DNA of 64,000 nucleotides from Variovorax sp. ZS18.2.2 (GTDB taxonomy: Bacteria > Pseudomonadota > Gammaproteobacteria > Burkholderiales > Burkholderiaceae_C): NCBI RefSeq assembly GCF_024701975.1, contig NZ_JANLNM010000001.1:1178001-1242000 (forward strand), written 5' to 3'. Below the pieces are notes generated by a model. That model made no database searches. It was not told the DNA's origin and was given only the letters and a program-made list of their open reading frames with translations. This document shows, piece after piece, positions 42,831 through 50,122 of this stretch (the stretch's first letter is position 1; every line of letters starts with the position of its first letter). The position numbers were made by a program, and so were the translations under genes.

Positions 42831-43601
42831 TTATTGCGCTGTCCAGCCGCCGTCCATTTGCCAAGCGACGCCGCGCACTTGATCGGCTGCCGGCGAGCAC
42901 AGGAAGACCGCAAGGCCACCGAGTTGCTCGACCGTGGTGAACTGCAGCGAAGGCTGCTTCTCCCCCAGCAGTTCGTTCTGCGCCTGCGTGGCCGAGATGC
43001 CTTCGCGGGCCGCGCGGTCGTCGATCTGCTTCTGCACGAGCTGCGTCAGCACCCAGCCGGGGCAGATCGCGTTGCTGGTGATGCTGGTGGTCGCGGTTTC
43101 GAGCGCGACCGACTTGGTGAAACCGACGATGCCGTGTTTTGCCGCCACATAGGCCGACTTCTGCGCCGAGGCGACCAGGCCATGGGTCGATGCGATGTTG
43201 ATGATGCGGCCCCAGTTGGCCTCGCGCATCGCGGGAATCGCCAGGCGCGTCGTATGAAATGCGCTCGTGAGGTTGATTGCGATGATCGCGTCCCAACGTT
43301 CGACCGGAAAGTCCTCGACCTTGGCGACATGCTGGATGCCGGCGTTGTTCACGAGGATGTCGACACGGCCGAACTTCGACGCGGCGAACTTCATCATGTC
43401 TTCAATTTGTTCTGGCCTGCTCATGTCGGCACCGTGGTACTCGGCGCGAACGCCGAGCGCTTCGATCTGGGCCTTGGGCGTTTCGGCATCGCCGAAGCCG
43501 TTGAGCACGATGTGTGCGCCTTGCTGGGCGAGCGACTTGGCAACGGCAAAGCCAATGCCGCTGGTGGACCCCGTGACAAGCGCGGTTTTGCCTTTGAGCA
43601 T
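42831..43601 (-). CDS. bdhA: 3-hydroxybutyrate dehydrogenase
   Basis: A 256-residue short-chain dehydrogenase. NAD-binding TGSTSGIGFAVAKSLA is at the N-terminus, NNAGIQHVAKVEDFP follows, the catalytic Ser is in IINIASTHGL and the Tyr-Lys pair in SAYVAAKHGIVGFTK. The AGIQHV and LTQLVQKQI segments are characteristic of D-3-hydroxybutyrate dehydrogenases, which use the monomer released from PHB. ATG at 43601 is chosen; an upstream TTG sits on the ribosome binding site GGAGA. It converges with the SIMPL gene and is divergent from a hydrolase. Confidence 0.93.
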   Translation of the reverse strand: MLKGKTALVTGSTSGIGFAVAKSLAQQGAHIVLNGFGDAETPKAQIEALGVRAEYHGADMSRPEQIEDMMKFAASKFGRVDILVNNAGIQHVAKVEDFPVERWDAIIAINLTSAFHTTRLAIPAMREANWGRIINIASTHGLVASAQKSAYVAAKHGIVGFTKSVALETATTSITSNAICPGWVLTQLVQKQIDDRAAREGISATQAQNELLGEKQPSLQFTTVEQLGGLAVFLCSPAADQVRGVAWQMDGGWTAQ

Positions 43602-43627
43602 GAAGATCAATCTCCGGATGAATTAGG

Positions 43628-44623
43628 ATGCAACGAGACCATTATCCGCACCACGACTCCCCCGTTTTCATGACCGAACCGACGCTTCATTACGTGGCAT
43701 GCGACGACGCCCAGGGCGGTCATCGCATGGCCTATTGGCAATGGGGCGACGAGCGCAGCGCGCATGTCGTGGTCTGCGTGCATGGGCTCACCCGACAAGG
43801 GCGCGACTTCGACGCGCTGGCACAGGCCATCGTGGCGCGCGCGGGCGGCGATGTACGGGTGATCTGCCCCGACGTCGTGGGACGCGGGCGCAGCGACTGG
43901 CTGCGCGATCCGGCCTTCTACCAAGTGCCTGTCTACGCGGCCGACATGGTGTCGCTGATTGCCCAGCTGCAACGCAAGCAGGCCATCGACACGCTCGACT
44001 ATTTCGGCACCAGCATGGGCGGTCTGATCGGCTTCGTGCTGGCGGGCCACAAGGAGTTGCCGCTCCCGCGACCGGTGCGCCGTTTCATCGCGAACGATGT
44101 CGGCCCGACGATCGAGCCTGTCGCGCTGCAACGCATCGCCGCCTATGTGGGGCAGGGCGGTCGCTACGGCAGCGTGCAGGAAGCGGCCGATGCAATGTGG
44201 GCGATTTCGACCAGCTTCGGTCCGCACACGCCTGAGCAATGGCTCGCGCTTTCGCAGCACATGGTGGTGCCCGCATCGCAGCGCACGGCCGATGGGGTCG
44301 CCAAGATCGAAGCCGGCGATAGCGCTGGCGATGGCCCGTGGCTGCTGCACTATGACCCGGCCATTGCCGTGGCACTGCGCGCCATCACACCCGAAGCGGC
44401 AGCACAGGGCGGCGCAATCATGTGGAGCCTGTACGACGCCATCCAGGCAAGCACGCTGGTGACGCGCGGGGCCGTGTCGGACCTGCTGTCGCGCGAGACG
44501 GCACAGGCCATGACGCAGCGCGGCCCGAAGGCGGCGCTGGTCGAGTTCGAAGGTGTGGGCCATGCGCCGACCTTCATCGATCCCGCGCAGGTTGCCGTCG
44601 TCATTTCCTTCCTGTTCGATTGA
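43628..44623 (+). CDS. alpha/beta hydrolase
   Basis: A 331-residue alpha/beta-hydrolase of the MhpC-like group. Oxyanion HG is in VVCVHGLTRQGRDFD; the nucleophile elbow is FGTSMGGLIGF with the catalytic Ser; CPDVVGRGRSDW is typical; the catalytic His lies in GVGHAPTF near the C-terminus. It is divergent from bdhA, suggesting a part in short-chain hydroxyester or oligomer turnover, but that is inference. A second in-frame ATG at 43670 would remove 14 His-rich residues; start uncertain. relA follows 14 bp later. Confidence 0.87.
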   Translation: MQRDHYPHHDSPVFMTEPTLHYVACDDAQGGHRMAYWQWGDERSAHVVVCVHGLTRQGRDFDALAQAIVARAGGDVRVICPDVVGRGRSDWLRDPAFYQVPVYAADMVSLIAQLQRKQAIDTLDYFGTSMGGLIGFVLAGHKELPLPRPVRRFIANDVGPTIEPVALQRIAAYVGQGGRYGSVQEAADAMWAISTSFGPHTPEQWLALSQHMVVPASQRTADGVAKIEAGDSAGDGPWLLHYDPAIAVALRAITPEAAAQGGAIMWSLYDAIQASTLVTRGAVSDLLSRETAQAMTQRGPKAALVEFEGVGHAPTFIDPAQVAVVISFLFD

Positions 44624-44637
44624 TGGGGTGAAGCAGC

Positions 44638-46878
44638 GTGAAGCGCGAGTCCTCGAGCCTGCAGACGGCACCCCTGTCCGATACCGCCGTGGTCGACTAT
44701 CCGTTGTCCGCGGCAACGGCCGACCGCACGCCGGTGATCGAGAACATGCTCGCCCGCGCGCGCGCGTTCGCCGAGCCGCTGATCGCCGATGAAAAGCTCG
44801 ACACCGGCGAGAACACGCTGGCGCATGCCGATGCGGTGGCCGCCATCGTCGCGAAGATGGGCGGCTCCGAGGCGATGCAGGCGGCGAGCTATCTGGTCTA
44901 TTCGTGCCAGCACCTGAACCGGCCGCAGGAGGTGATCGCCAAGGTGTTCGGTGACAACTTCGCGGCGCTCGCGGTCGAGACCACCAAGCTGGTCCGTGTG
45001 CAGGAGCAGGCCCGCTCGGCGTCGCAGGGACATCACGTCGAAGGCGCCGGTGCGCAGACCGAGAACGTGCGCAAGATGCTGCTGGCGTTCTCGCGCGATC
45101 TGCGCGTCGTGATGCTGCGACTTGCCTCTCGCCTGCAGACCTTGCGCCATGCGGCAGCGAGCAAGCAGCCGGCGCCCGAGAGCGTGGCGCGCGAATCGCT
45201 GCAGGTGTTTGCGCCGCTGGCCAATCGCCTGGGCATCTGGCAGGTGAAGTGGGAGATCGAGGATCTTTCGTTCCGCTTCATCGAGCCTGAAACCTACAAG
45301 CTGATTGCGCGCCTGCTCGACGAGAAGCGCATCGAACGCGAAGGCCACGTCGAGCAATTGCGCTCCGAACTCGAACGCGAACTGCAGGCCGAGGGCGTGC
45401 ACGCCACGGTGCAGGGGCGGCCCAAGAACATCTACAGCATCGTGAAAAAGATGCGCGGCAAGTCTCTCGACTTCGCGCAGGTGTTCGACATCCTCGCGCT
45501 GCGCGTGGTGGTGGCGGACGTGAAGGACTGCTATGCGGCGCTGGCCTGGGTGCACACGCATTTCCAGCCGATCGACGAGGAGTTCGACGACTACATCGCG
45601 CGGCCCAAGCCGAACGGCTACCAGTCGCTGCACACCGTGGTGCGCGAGCTGGTCGATGGCAAGCCGGGCAAGCCGATCGAGATTCAGATCCGCACTGAAG
45701 AGATGCACGATCACGCCGAGCATGGCGTGGCGGCGCATTGGGCCTACAAGGAAGCAGGGCACAAAGGCTATGCGGGCGTCTGGGCGAGTGGCGAGTACGA
45801 CGCGAAGATTGCGGTGCTGCGTCAGCTGCTGGCTTGGGAGCGCGATCTCTCGGGTGGCTTGCAGGGGCAAGGCCTGTTCGACGACCGCATCTATGTGCTG
45901 ACGCCCGATGCGGCCATCGTCGAGTTGCCGCAGGGCGCGACGCCGGTGGACTTTGCCTATACGGTGCACACCACGCTGGGCCATCGCTGCCGCGGTGCGC
46001 GTGTCGATGGCGCGATGGTGCCGCTCAACACGCCGCTGTCGAATGGGCAGACGGTCGAGATCATCGCGGCCAAGGAGGGCGGCCCATCGCGCGATTGGCT
46101 CAATGCCGAACTGGGTTATCTGGCGAGTCACCGTGCACGCGCCAAGGTGCGCGCATGGTTCAACGCGCAGATCACGCACGAGACCGTGGCGCGCGGACGC
46201 GAGGCCGTCGAGAAGCTGCTGCAGCGCGAAGGCAAGACGGCCATGCGGCTCGAGGACCTGGCTTCGCAGCTCGGCTTCAAGTCGGCGGACCATCTGTTCG
46301 AGGTGGTGGGCAAGGACGAGTTTTCTCTGCGCAACATCGAGACGTTGCTGCGTCCACCGGAGCCGGCGCCCAATCCCGACGACGGCGTGCAGATCAAGAA
46401 GGCGCGCGGCAGCGAGAAGTCCGGCAAGGGCGGCGTGCTGGTGGTGGGCGTGTCGTCGCTGATGACGCAGCTTGCCAAGTGCTGCAAGCCTGCGCCGCCC
46501 GATGCCATCAGCGGCTTCGTGACGCGCGGCCACGGCGTCAGCGTGCACCGCAGCGATTGCAGCAACTTCCGCATGATGGCCACGCGCGATGGCGAGCGTG
46601 TGATCGATGTCGAATGGGGCGCGGCGAAGAAGGGCGGCGATGCGCCGGTGTACGCGGTCGACGTCGCTGTCGAGGCCGCCGATCGTCAAGGCCTGCTGCG
46701 TGACATCTCCGATGTGTTCGCCCGGGAGAAGATGAACGTGATCGGCGTGCAGACGCAGTCGGTGAAGGGCACGGCATGGATGACGTTCACTGTGGAAATC
46801 GCCGATGCTGCACGGCTGACGCAGGTGCTCGGCATCGCCACTGCAGTTGTTGGTGTGCGATCTGCACGTCGCCGCTAA
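44638..46878 (+). CDS. relA: RelA-type (p)ppGpp synthetase
   Basis: A 746-residue RelA/SpoT protein. The N-terminal HD region keeps one early His (LAHADAVAAIV, about 61-71), but the HDxxED motif is replaced by LVYSCQHLNRP (86-96), so hydrolase activity is predicted lost. The synthetase domain is intact: GRPKNIYSIVKKM, FDILALRVVV, KPNGYQSLHT. Then come a TGS domain (DDRIYVLTPDAAIVELPQGA), a conserved Cys-rich region (LAKCCKPAPPDAISGF) and a C-terminal ACT domain. It is the ribosome-linked stringent-response synthetase; SpoT should be elsewhere. GTG start after GGGGTGAAG. Confidence 0.94.
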   Translation: MKRESSSLQTAPLSDTAVVDYPLSAATADRTPVIENMLARARAFAEPLIADEKLDTGENTLAHADAVAAIVAKMGGSEAMQAASYLVYSCQHLNRPQEVIAKVFGDNFAALAVETTKLVRVQEQARSASQGHHVEGAGAQTENVRKMLLAFSRDLRVVMLRLASRLQTLRHAAASKQPAPESVARESLQVFAPLANRLGIWQVKWEIEDLSFRFIEPETYKLIARLLDEKRIEREGHVEQLRSELERELQAEGVHATVQGRPKNIYSIVKKMRGKSLDFAQVFDILALRVVVADVKDCYAALAWVHTHFQPIDEEFDDYIARPKPNGYQSLHTVVRELVDGKPGKPIEIQIRTEEMHDHAEHGVAAHWAYKEAGHKGYAGVWASGEYDAKIAVLRQLLAWERDLSGGLQGQGLFDDRIYVLTPDAAIVELPQGATPVDFAYTVHTTLGHRCRGARVDGAMVPLNTPLSNGQTVEIIAAKEGGPSRDWLNAELGYLASHRARAKVRAWFNAQITHETVARGREAVEKLLQREGKTAMRLEDLASQLGFKSADHLFEVVGKDEFSLRNIETLLRPPEPAPNPDDGVQIKKARGSEKSGKGGVLVVGVSSLMTQLAKCCKPAPPDAISGFVTRGHGVSVHRSDCSNFRMMATRDGERVIDVEWGAAKKGGDAPVYAVDVAVEAADRQGLLRDISDVFAREKMNVIGVQTQSVKGTAWMTFTVEIADAARLTQVLGIATAVVGVRSARRR

Positions 46879-46894
46879 AAAGCGTGTTTTCTCC

Positions 46895-46903
46895 TGCTAC
46901 AAT
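46895..46903 (+). promoter_or_regulatory. extended -10 promoter of tRNA-Val
   Basis: TGCTACAAT is an extended -10 element 23 bp before the mature tRNA-Val 5' end and just after the relA stop. No good -35 is visible, as expected for extended -10 promoters. Confidence 0.5.
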
Positions 46904-46926
46904 AGCTGCTTCTCGGACACATCCTT

Positions 46927-47003
46927 AGGCGCGTAGCTCAGCTGGTTAGAGCACCACCTTGACATGGTGGGGGTCGTTGGTTCGAGTCCAATCGCGCCTA
47001 CCA
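46927..47003 (+). tRNA. tRNA-Val (GAC)
   Basis: A 77-nt cloverleaf with encoded CCA. Acceptor arms AGGCGCG and CGCGCCT pair fully; D-arm GCTCAGCTGGTTAGAGC; anticodon stem CCACC/GGTGG with loop TTGACAT, anticodon GAC at 46961-46963; T-arm GTTGGTTCGAGTCCAAT. Single gene; no integrase or attachment duplication follows it. Confidence 0.97.
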
Positions 47004-47174
47004 ATTTCTGTTTCAACTTCCGGCCAACCACCGGATCTGTTGAGCAGAGCTTTCACCGGGTTCCCCGGTGTTTCAATCGTCCCTTGTGGTGATGCAGAAA
47101 AAGACCATGGCCATGTTGTTGTGCTACCTTGGCCGTTCTGCAATCCCATCTCCAATTTCTTGACAAGCGATCCG

Positions 47175-47543
47175 ATGAATACGCGATCAACGCTGGTTGA
47201 TCGGGCTCATGCCGACCTGCGCGTTGCCGCGCTGTTGCGGCAGGCTCCCATCGAGTTTGCGCGCGCGGTCTATGGCATCAGCGACCATGCGGGCGGCCGC
47301 ACCGACACCATGGCAGCGCGCGAAGTGGCGCGGGCCCTGCGGCAAGGCGTGGCGGTGACTGAAGAGCGCGCCGAGCAGCGCGCCCGCGCCTATTTGCCGA
47401 CCGTGGGGCAGGAGCACTGCCCGCGTTGCTGGGTGGTCTATGGCCACAAGAGCCCGCTTCGCTTTCGCGAGGCGACCGAAGAACGCCCCGAAACAGCCGC
47501 CTGCCACGCATGCGGCGCCGAGTACGCGACATCGCGGGGCTGA
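47175..47543 (+). CDS. hypothetical protein with C-terminal zinc ribbon
   Basis: A 122-residue protein beginning MNTRSTLVDRAHADLRVAAL. The N-terminal two thirds is helical (ISDHAGGRTDTMAAREVARA). The end carries two Cys pairs, CPRCW and CHACG, about 30 residues apart, a typical zinc-ribbon arrangement. No family is recognised. Located between tRNA-Val and phaR. The ribosome binding site is poor, and the open frame extends upstream into the tRNA, so the start is the least certain point. The paired Cys motifs argue for a real gene. Confidence 0.6.
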   Translation: MNTRSTLVDRAHADLRVAALLRQAPIEFARAVYGISDHAGGRTDTMAAREVARALRQGVAVTEERAEQRARAYLPTVGQEHCPRCWVVYGHKSPLRFREATEERPETAACHACGAEYATSRG

Positions 47544-47640
47544 AGTGCAGCGCGCGGTCAGGGTAAACCTTGTCGCGATGCAGCAAAACCGCTCCCTAGA
47601 ATCATCCGATGACATGGGCGTCCATGTGAAGGAGTCCGCA

Positions 47641-48174
47641 GTGCAGAGCAAGAAGTCCGGGGTCAAACCGGTACAGCGTGTGATCAAGAAGTACCCCAAC
47701 CGAAGGCTCTACGACACCGAGACATCCACGTACATCACGCTGACCGAGGTGAAGCAGCTGGTCATCCAGAATGCCCAGTTCGTGGTGCGCGATGCCAAGA
47801 CCGGCGACGACCTCACGCGCAGCATCCTGTTGCAGATCATCCTGGAAGAAGAGGCGGGTGGGGCGCCGATGTTCACCGAGCAGGTGCTCGCCAACATCAT
47901 CCGTTTCTACGGCCAGGCGATGCAGGGCTACATGGGCCCGTACCTCGAGAAGAACATCCAGGCCATGACTGAAGTGCAGGCCCAACTCGCCGACAAGGCT
48001 GAGGGCCTGACGCCCGAGATGTGGTCGAAATTCATGACCATGCAGTCGCCGATGCTCCAGGGCCTCATGGGCAACTACGTCGAACAATCCAAGAATGTCT
48101 TCCTGCAGATGCAGGAGCAGATGCAGAAAAACACCGAGCAGGTGCTGGGGGCCTTTGGCATCAAGCGTCCCTGA
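47641..48174 (+). CDS. phaR: polyhydroxyalkanoate synthesis repressor PhaR
   Basis: A 177-residue PHB-responsive regulator that binds DNA and PHB granules and represses phasin genes. The DNA-binding N-terminal domain contains VIKKYPNRRLYDTETSTYIT, and the PHB-accumulation domain QILLEEE-like region (ILLQIILEEEAGG) follows, then a Gln/Met-rich coiled end (MQEQMQKNTEQ). The GTG at 47641 is preceded by GAAGGAGTCCGCA, a strong ribosome binding site; upstream in-frame starts would add up to 67 unconserved residues. Fits with bdhA nearby. Confidence 0.93.
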   Translation: MQSKKSGVKPVQRVIKKYPNRRLYDTETSTYITLTEVKQLVIQNAQFVVRDAKTGDDLTRSILLQIILEEEAGGAPMFTEQVLANIIRFYGQAMQGYMGPYLEKNIQAMTEVQAQLADKAEGLTPEMWSKFMTMQSPMLQGLMGNYVEQSKNVFLQMQEQMQKNTEQVLGAFGIKRP

Positions 48175-48252
48175 GCGCCTTCGGGCCGCACCAAGGCGGG
48201 GCTTGCCCAATGATTGCCCGGCTGTCACCGATAGCTGGGACAATAGAGGGAT

Positions 48253-49659
48253 ATGAGCGAAGTTGCCTCCCCCGAACGAACGACCACGTCGACCGCCCCC
48301 AAGGTCGGCTTTGTGAGCCTTGGCTGCCCCAAGGCCTTGACCGATTCCGAATTGATCCTGACCCGGCTGAGCGCCGAGGGTTACCAGACCTCCAAGACTT
48401 TCGAAGGTGCCGATCTGGTGATCGTCAACACCTGCGGTTTCATCGACGATGCCGTGAAGGAAAGCCTGGACACCATCGGTGAAGCGCTGGCCGAGAACGG
48501 CCGCGTGATCGTCACCGGCTGCCTGGGCGCCAAGACCGGCGACCAGGGTGGCAACCTGGTGCGCCAGATGCACCCGAGCGTGCTGGCGGTCACGGGCCCG
48601 CACGCCACCCAAGAGGTGATGGATGCGGTACATGCCAACCTGCCCAAGCCGCACGATCCGTTCATCGACCTGGTGCCGAATGCCTTCGGCATCGCCGGCC
48701 TCAAGCTGACGCCGCGCCACTACGCCTATCTGAAGATCAGCGAAGGCTGCAATCACCGTTGCACCTTCTGCATCATCCCTTCGATGCGCGGCGACCTCGT
48801 GTCGCGGCCGGTGGGCGATGTGCTCGGCGAGGCCAAGGCCTTGTTCGAAGGCGGCGTGAAAGAACTGCTGGTGATCAGCCAGGACACCTCCGCCTACGGC
48901 GTCGACGTGAAGTACCGCACCGGCTTCTGGGACGGCAAGCCGGTCAAGACCCGCATGCTCGAGCTGGTGCGCACGCTCGGCGAAATTGCCGAGCCTTACG
49001 GCGCGTGGGTTCGCCTGCACTACGTGTATCCCTACCCGAGCGTCGACGAAATCATCCCGTTGATGGCGAGCGGCCAGGTGCTGCCTTACCTCGACGTGCC
49101 ACTGCAGCACAGCCACCCCGATGTGCTCAAGCGCATGAAGCGTCCTGCGAGCGGCGAGAAGAACCTGGAGCGGCTCGCGCGTTGGCGCGAGGTGTGCCCG
49201 GAGCTCGTGATCCGCAGCACCTTCATTGCCGGCTTCCCTGGCGAGACTGAGCAGGAGTTCGAGCATCTGCTCGACTTCATCCGCGAGGCCGAGATCGATC
49301 GCGCCGGTTGCTTTGCCTACAGCCCTGTCGAGGGCGCCACCGCCAACGACATCCCGGGCATGCTGCCCGAGGCGGAGCGCGAAGCGCGTCGCGCCCGCTT
49401 CATGGAGGTGGCTGAAGCCGTGTCGATCACCAAGCTGCAGCGCCGCATCGGCGCGACCATGCAGGTGCTGGTCGATTCCGCGCCCGGCATGGGTCGCAAG
49501 GGCGGTGTGGGCCGCACCTACGCCGATGCGCCGGAGATCGACGGCACCGTGCGGCTGCTGCCGCCCGAGAAGATCAGCAAGACGCTGAAGGTCGGTGAGT
49601 TCACTCGCGCACGTATCGTGGGCGCCGAGGGGCATGACCTGATCGCATTGCCGGTTTGA
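48253..49659 (+). CDS. rimO: ribosomal protein S12 methylthiotransferase
   Basis: A 468-residue radical-SAM methylthiotransferase modifying Asp88 of ribosomal protein S12. The N-terminal UPF0004 domain supplies cluster Cys in [22 protein letters not shown] and TGCLGAKTG. The radical-SAM cluster motif is CNHRCTFC, followed by [12 protein letters not shown]; a TRAM domain closes the protein ([11 protein letters not shown] to HDLIALPV). Normal length. A stem-loop of the downstream antisense tRNA-Leu terminator begins 22 bp after the stop and could also end this transcript. Confidence 0.97.
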   Translation: MSEVASPERTTTSTAPKVGFVSLGCPKALTDSELILTRLSAEGYQTSKTFEGADLVIVNTCGFIDDAVKESLDTIGEALAENGRVIVTGCLGAKTGDQGGNLVRQMHPSVLAVTGPHATQEVMDAVHANLPKPHDPFIDLVPNAFGIAGLKLTPRHYAYLKISEGCNHRCTFCIIPSMRGDLVSRPVGDVLGEAKALFEGGVKELLVISQDTSAYGVDVKYRTGFWDGKPVKTRMLELVRTLGEIAEPYGAWVRLHYVYPYPSVDEIIPLMASGQVLPYLDVPLQHSHPDVLKRMKRPASGEKNLERLARWREVCPELVIRSTFIAGFPGETEQEFEHLLDFIREAEIDRAGCFAYSPVEGATANDIPGMLPEAEREARRARFMEVAEAVSITKLQRRIGATMQVLVDSAPGMGRKGGVGRTYADAPEIDGTVRLLPPEKISKTLKVGEFTRARIVGAEGHDLIALPV

Positions 49660-49674
49660 TGATTCGAACAGGCA

Positions 49675-49703
49675 AGAAAAAAGCCACCGGATGCCGGTGG
49701 CTT
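49675..49703 (-). terminator. rho-independent terminator of tRNA-Leu copy 1
   Basis: On the minus strand a 10-bp stem AAGCCACCGG/CCGGTGGCTT with a 3-nt loop is followed by TTTTTT. It lies 35 bp after the tRNA 3' end. Confidence 0.85.
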
Positions 49704-49737
49704 CATTCGAAAGACCTGGTAGGGGTCTGCTTGACTT

Positions 49738-49822
<85 letters not shown>

Positions 49823-49870
49823 CTCATACCTGCCGGAGCAGTTATGCGGTGCTCTTCAGGAAAGCCCACG

Positions 49871-49879
49871 AGTATACCA
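49871..49879 (-). promoter_or_regulatory. extended -10 promoter of tRNA-Leu copy 1
   Basis: On the minus strand TGGTATACT gives a consensus-like extended -10, about 49 bp before the mature tRNA 5' end. It lies in the spacer between the two tRNA-Leu copies, downstream of the copy 2 terminator, so copy 1 can be transcribed independently. Confidence 0.5.
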
Positions 49880-49949
49880 AATCGGATGCAGCCATTTCGC
49901 CGCGCTGAAGAAGTTCGTGGGTCGCTCGATGCTGAATCGAGCGGGCAAG

Positions 49950-49976
49950 AAAAAAGCCACCGGAGACCGGTGGCTT
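49950..49976 (-). terminator. rho-independent terminator of tRNA-Leu copy 2
   Basis: Minus-strand stem AAGCCACCGG/CCGGTGGCTT with loop TCT followed by six Ts. The stem matches the copy 1 terminator exactly; only the loop differs. Confidence 0.85.
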
Positions 49977-50010
49977 GAATCGAAAGACCCGGTGAGGGTC
50001 TGTTTAAACT

Positions 50011-50095
<85 letters not shown>

Positions 50096-50122
50096 CCACA
50101 TACCTGCAAAAGCAAGTACGTT

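Noticed and set aside
46927..47174. tRNA-Val as an integration site for a mobile element
   Set aside because: No integrase, no duplicated tRNA end and no change in neighbour genes downstream.
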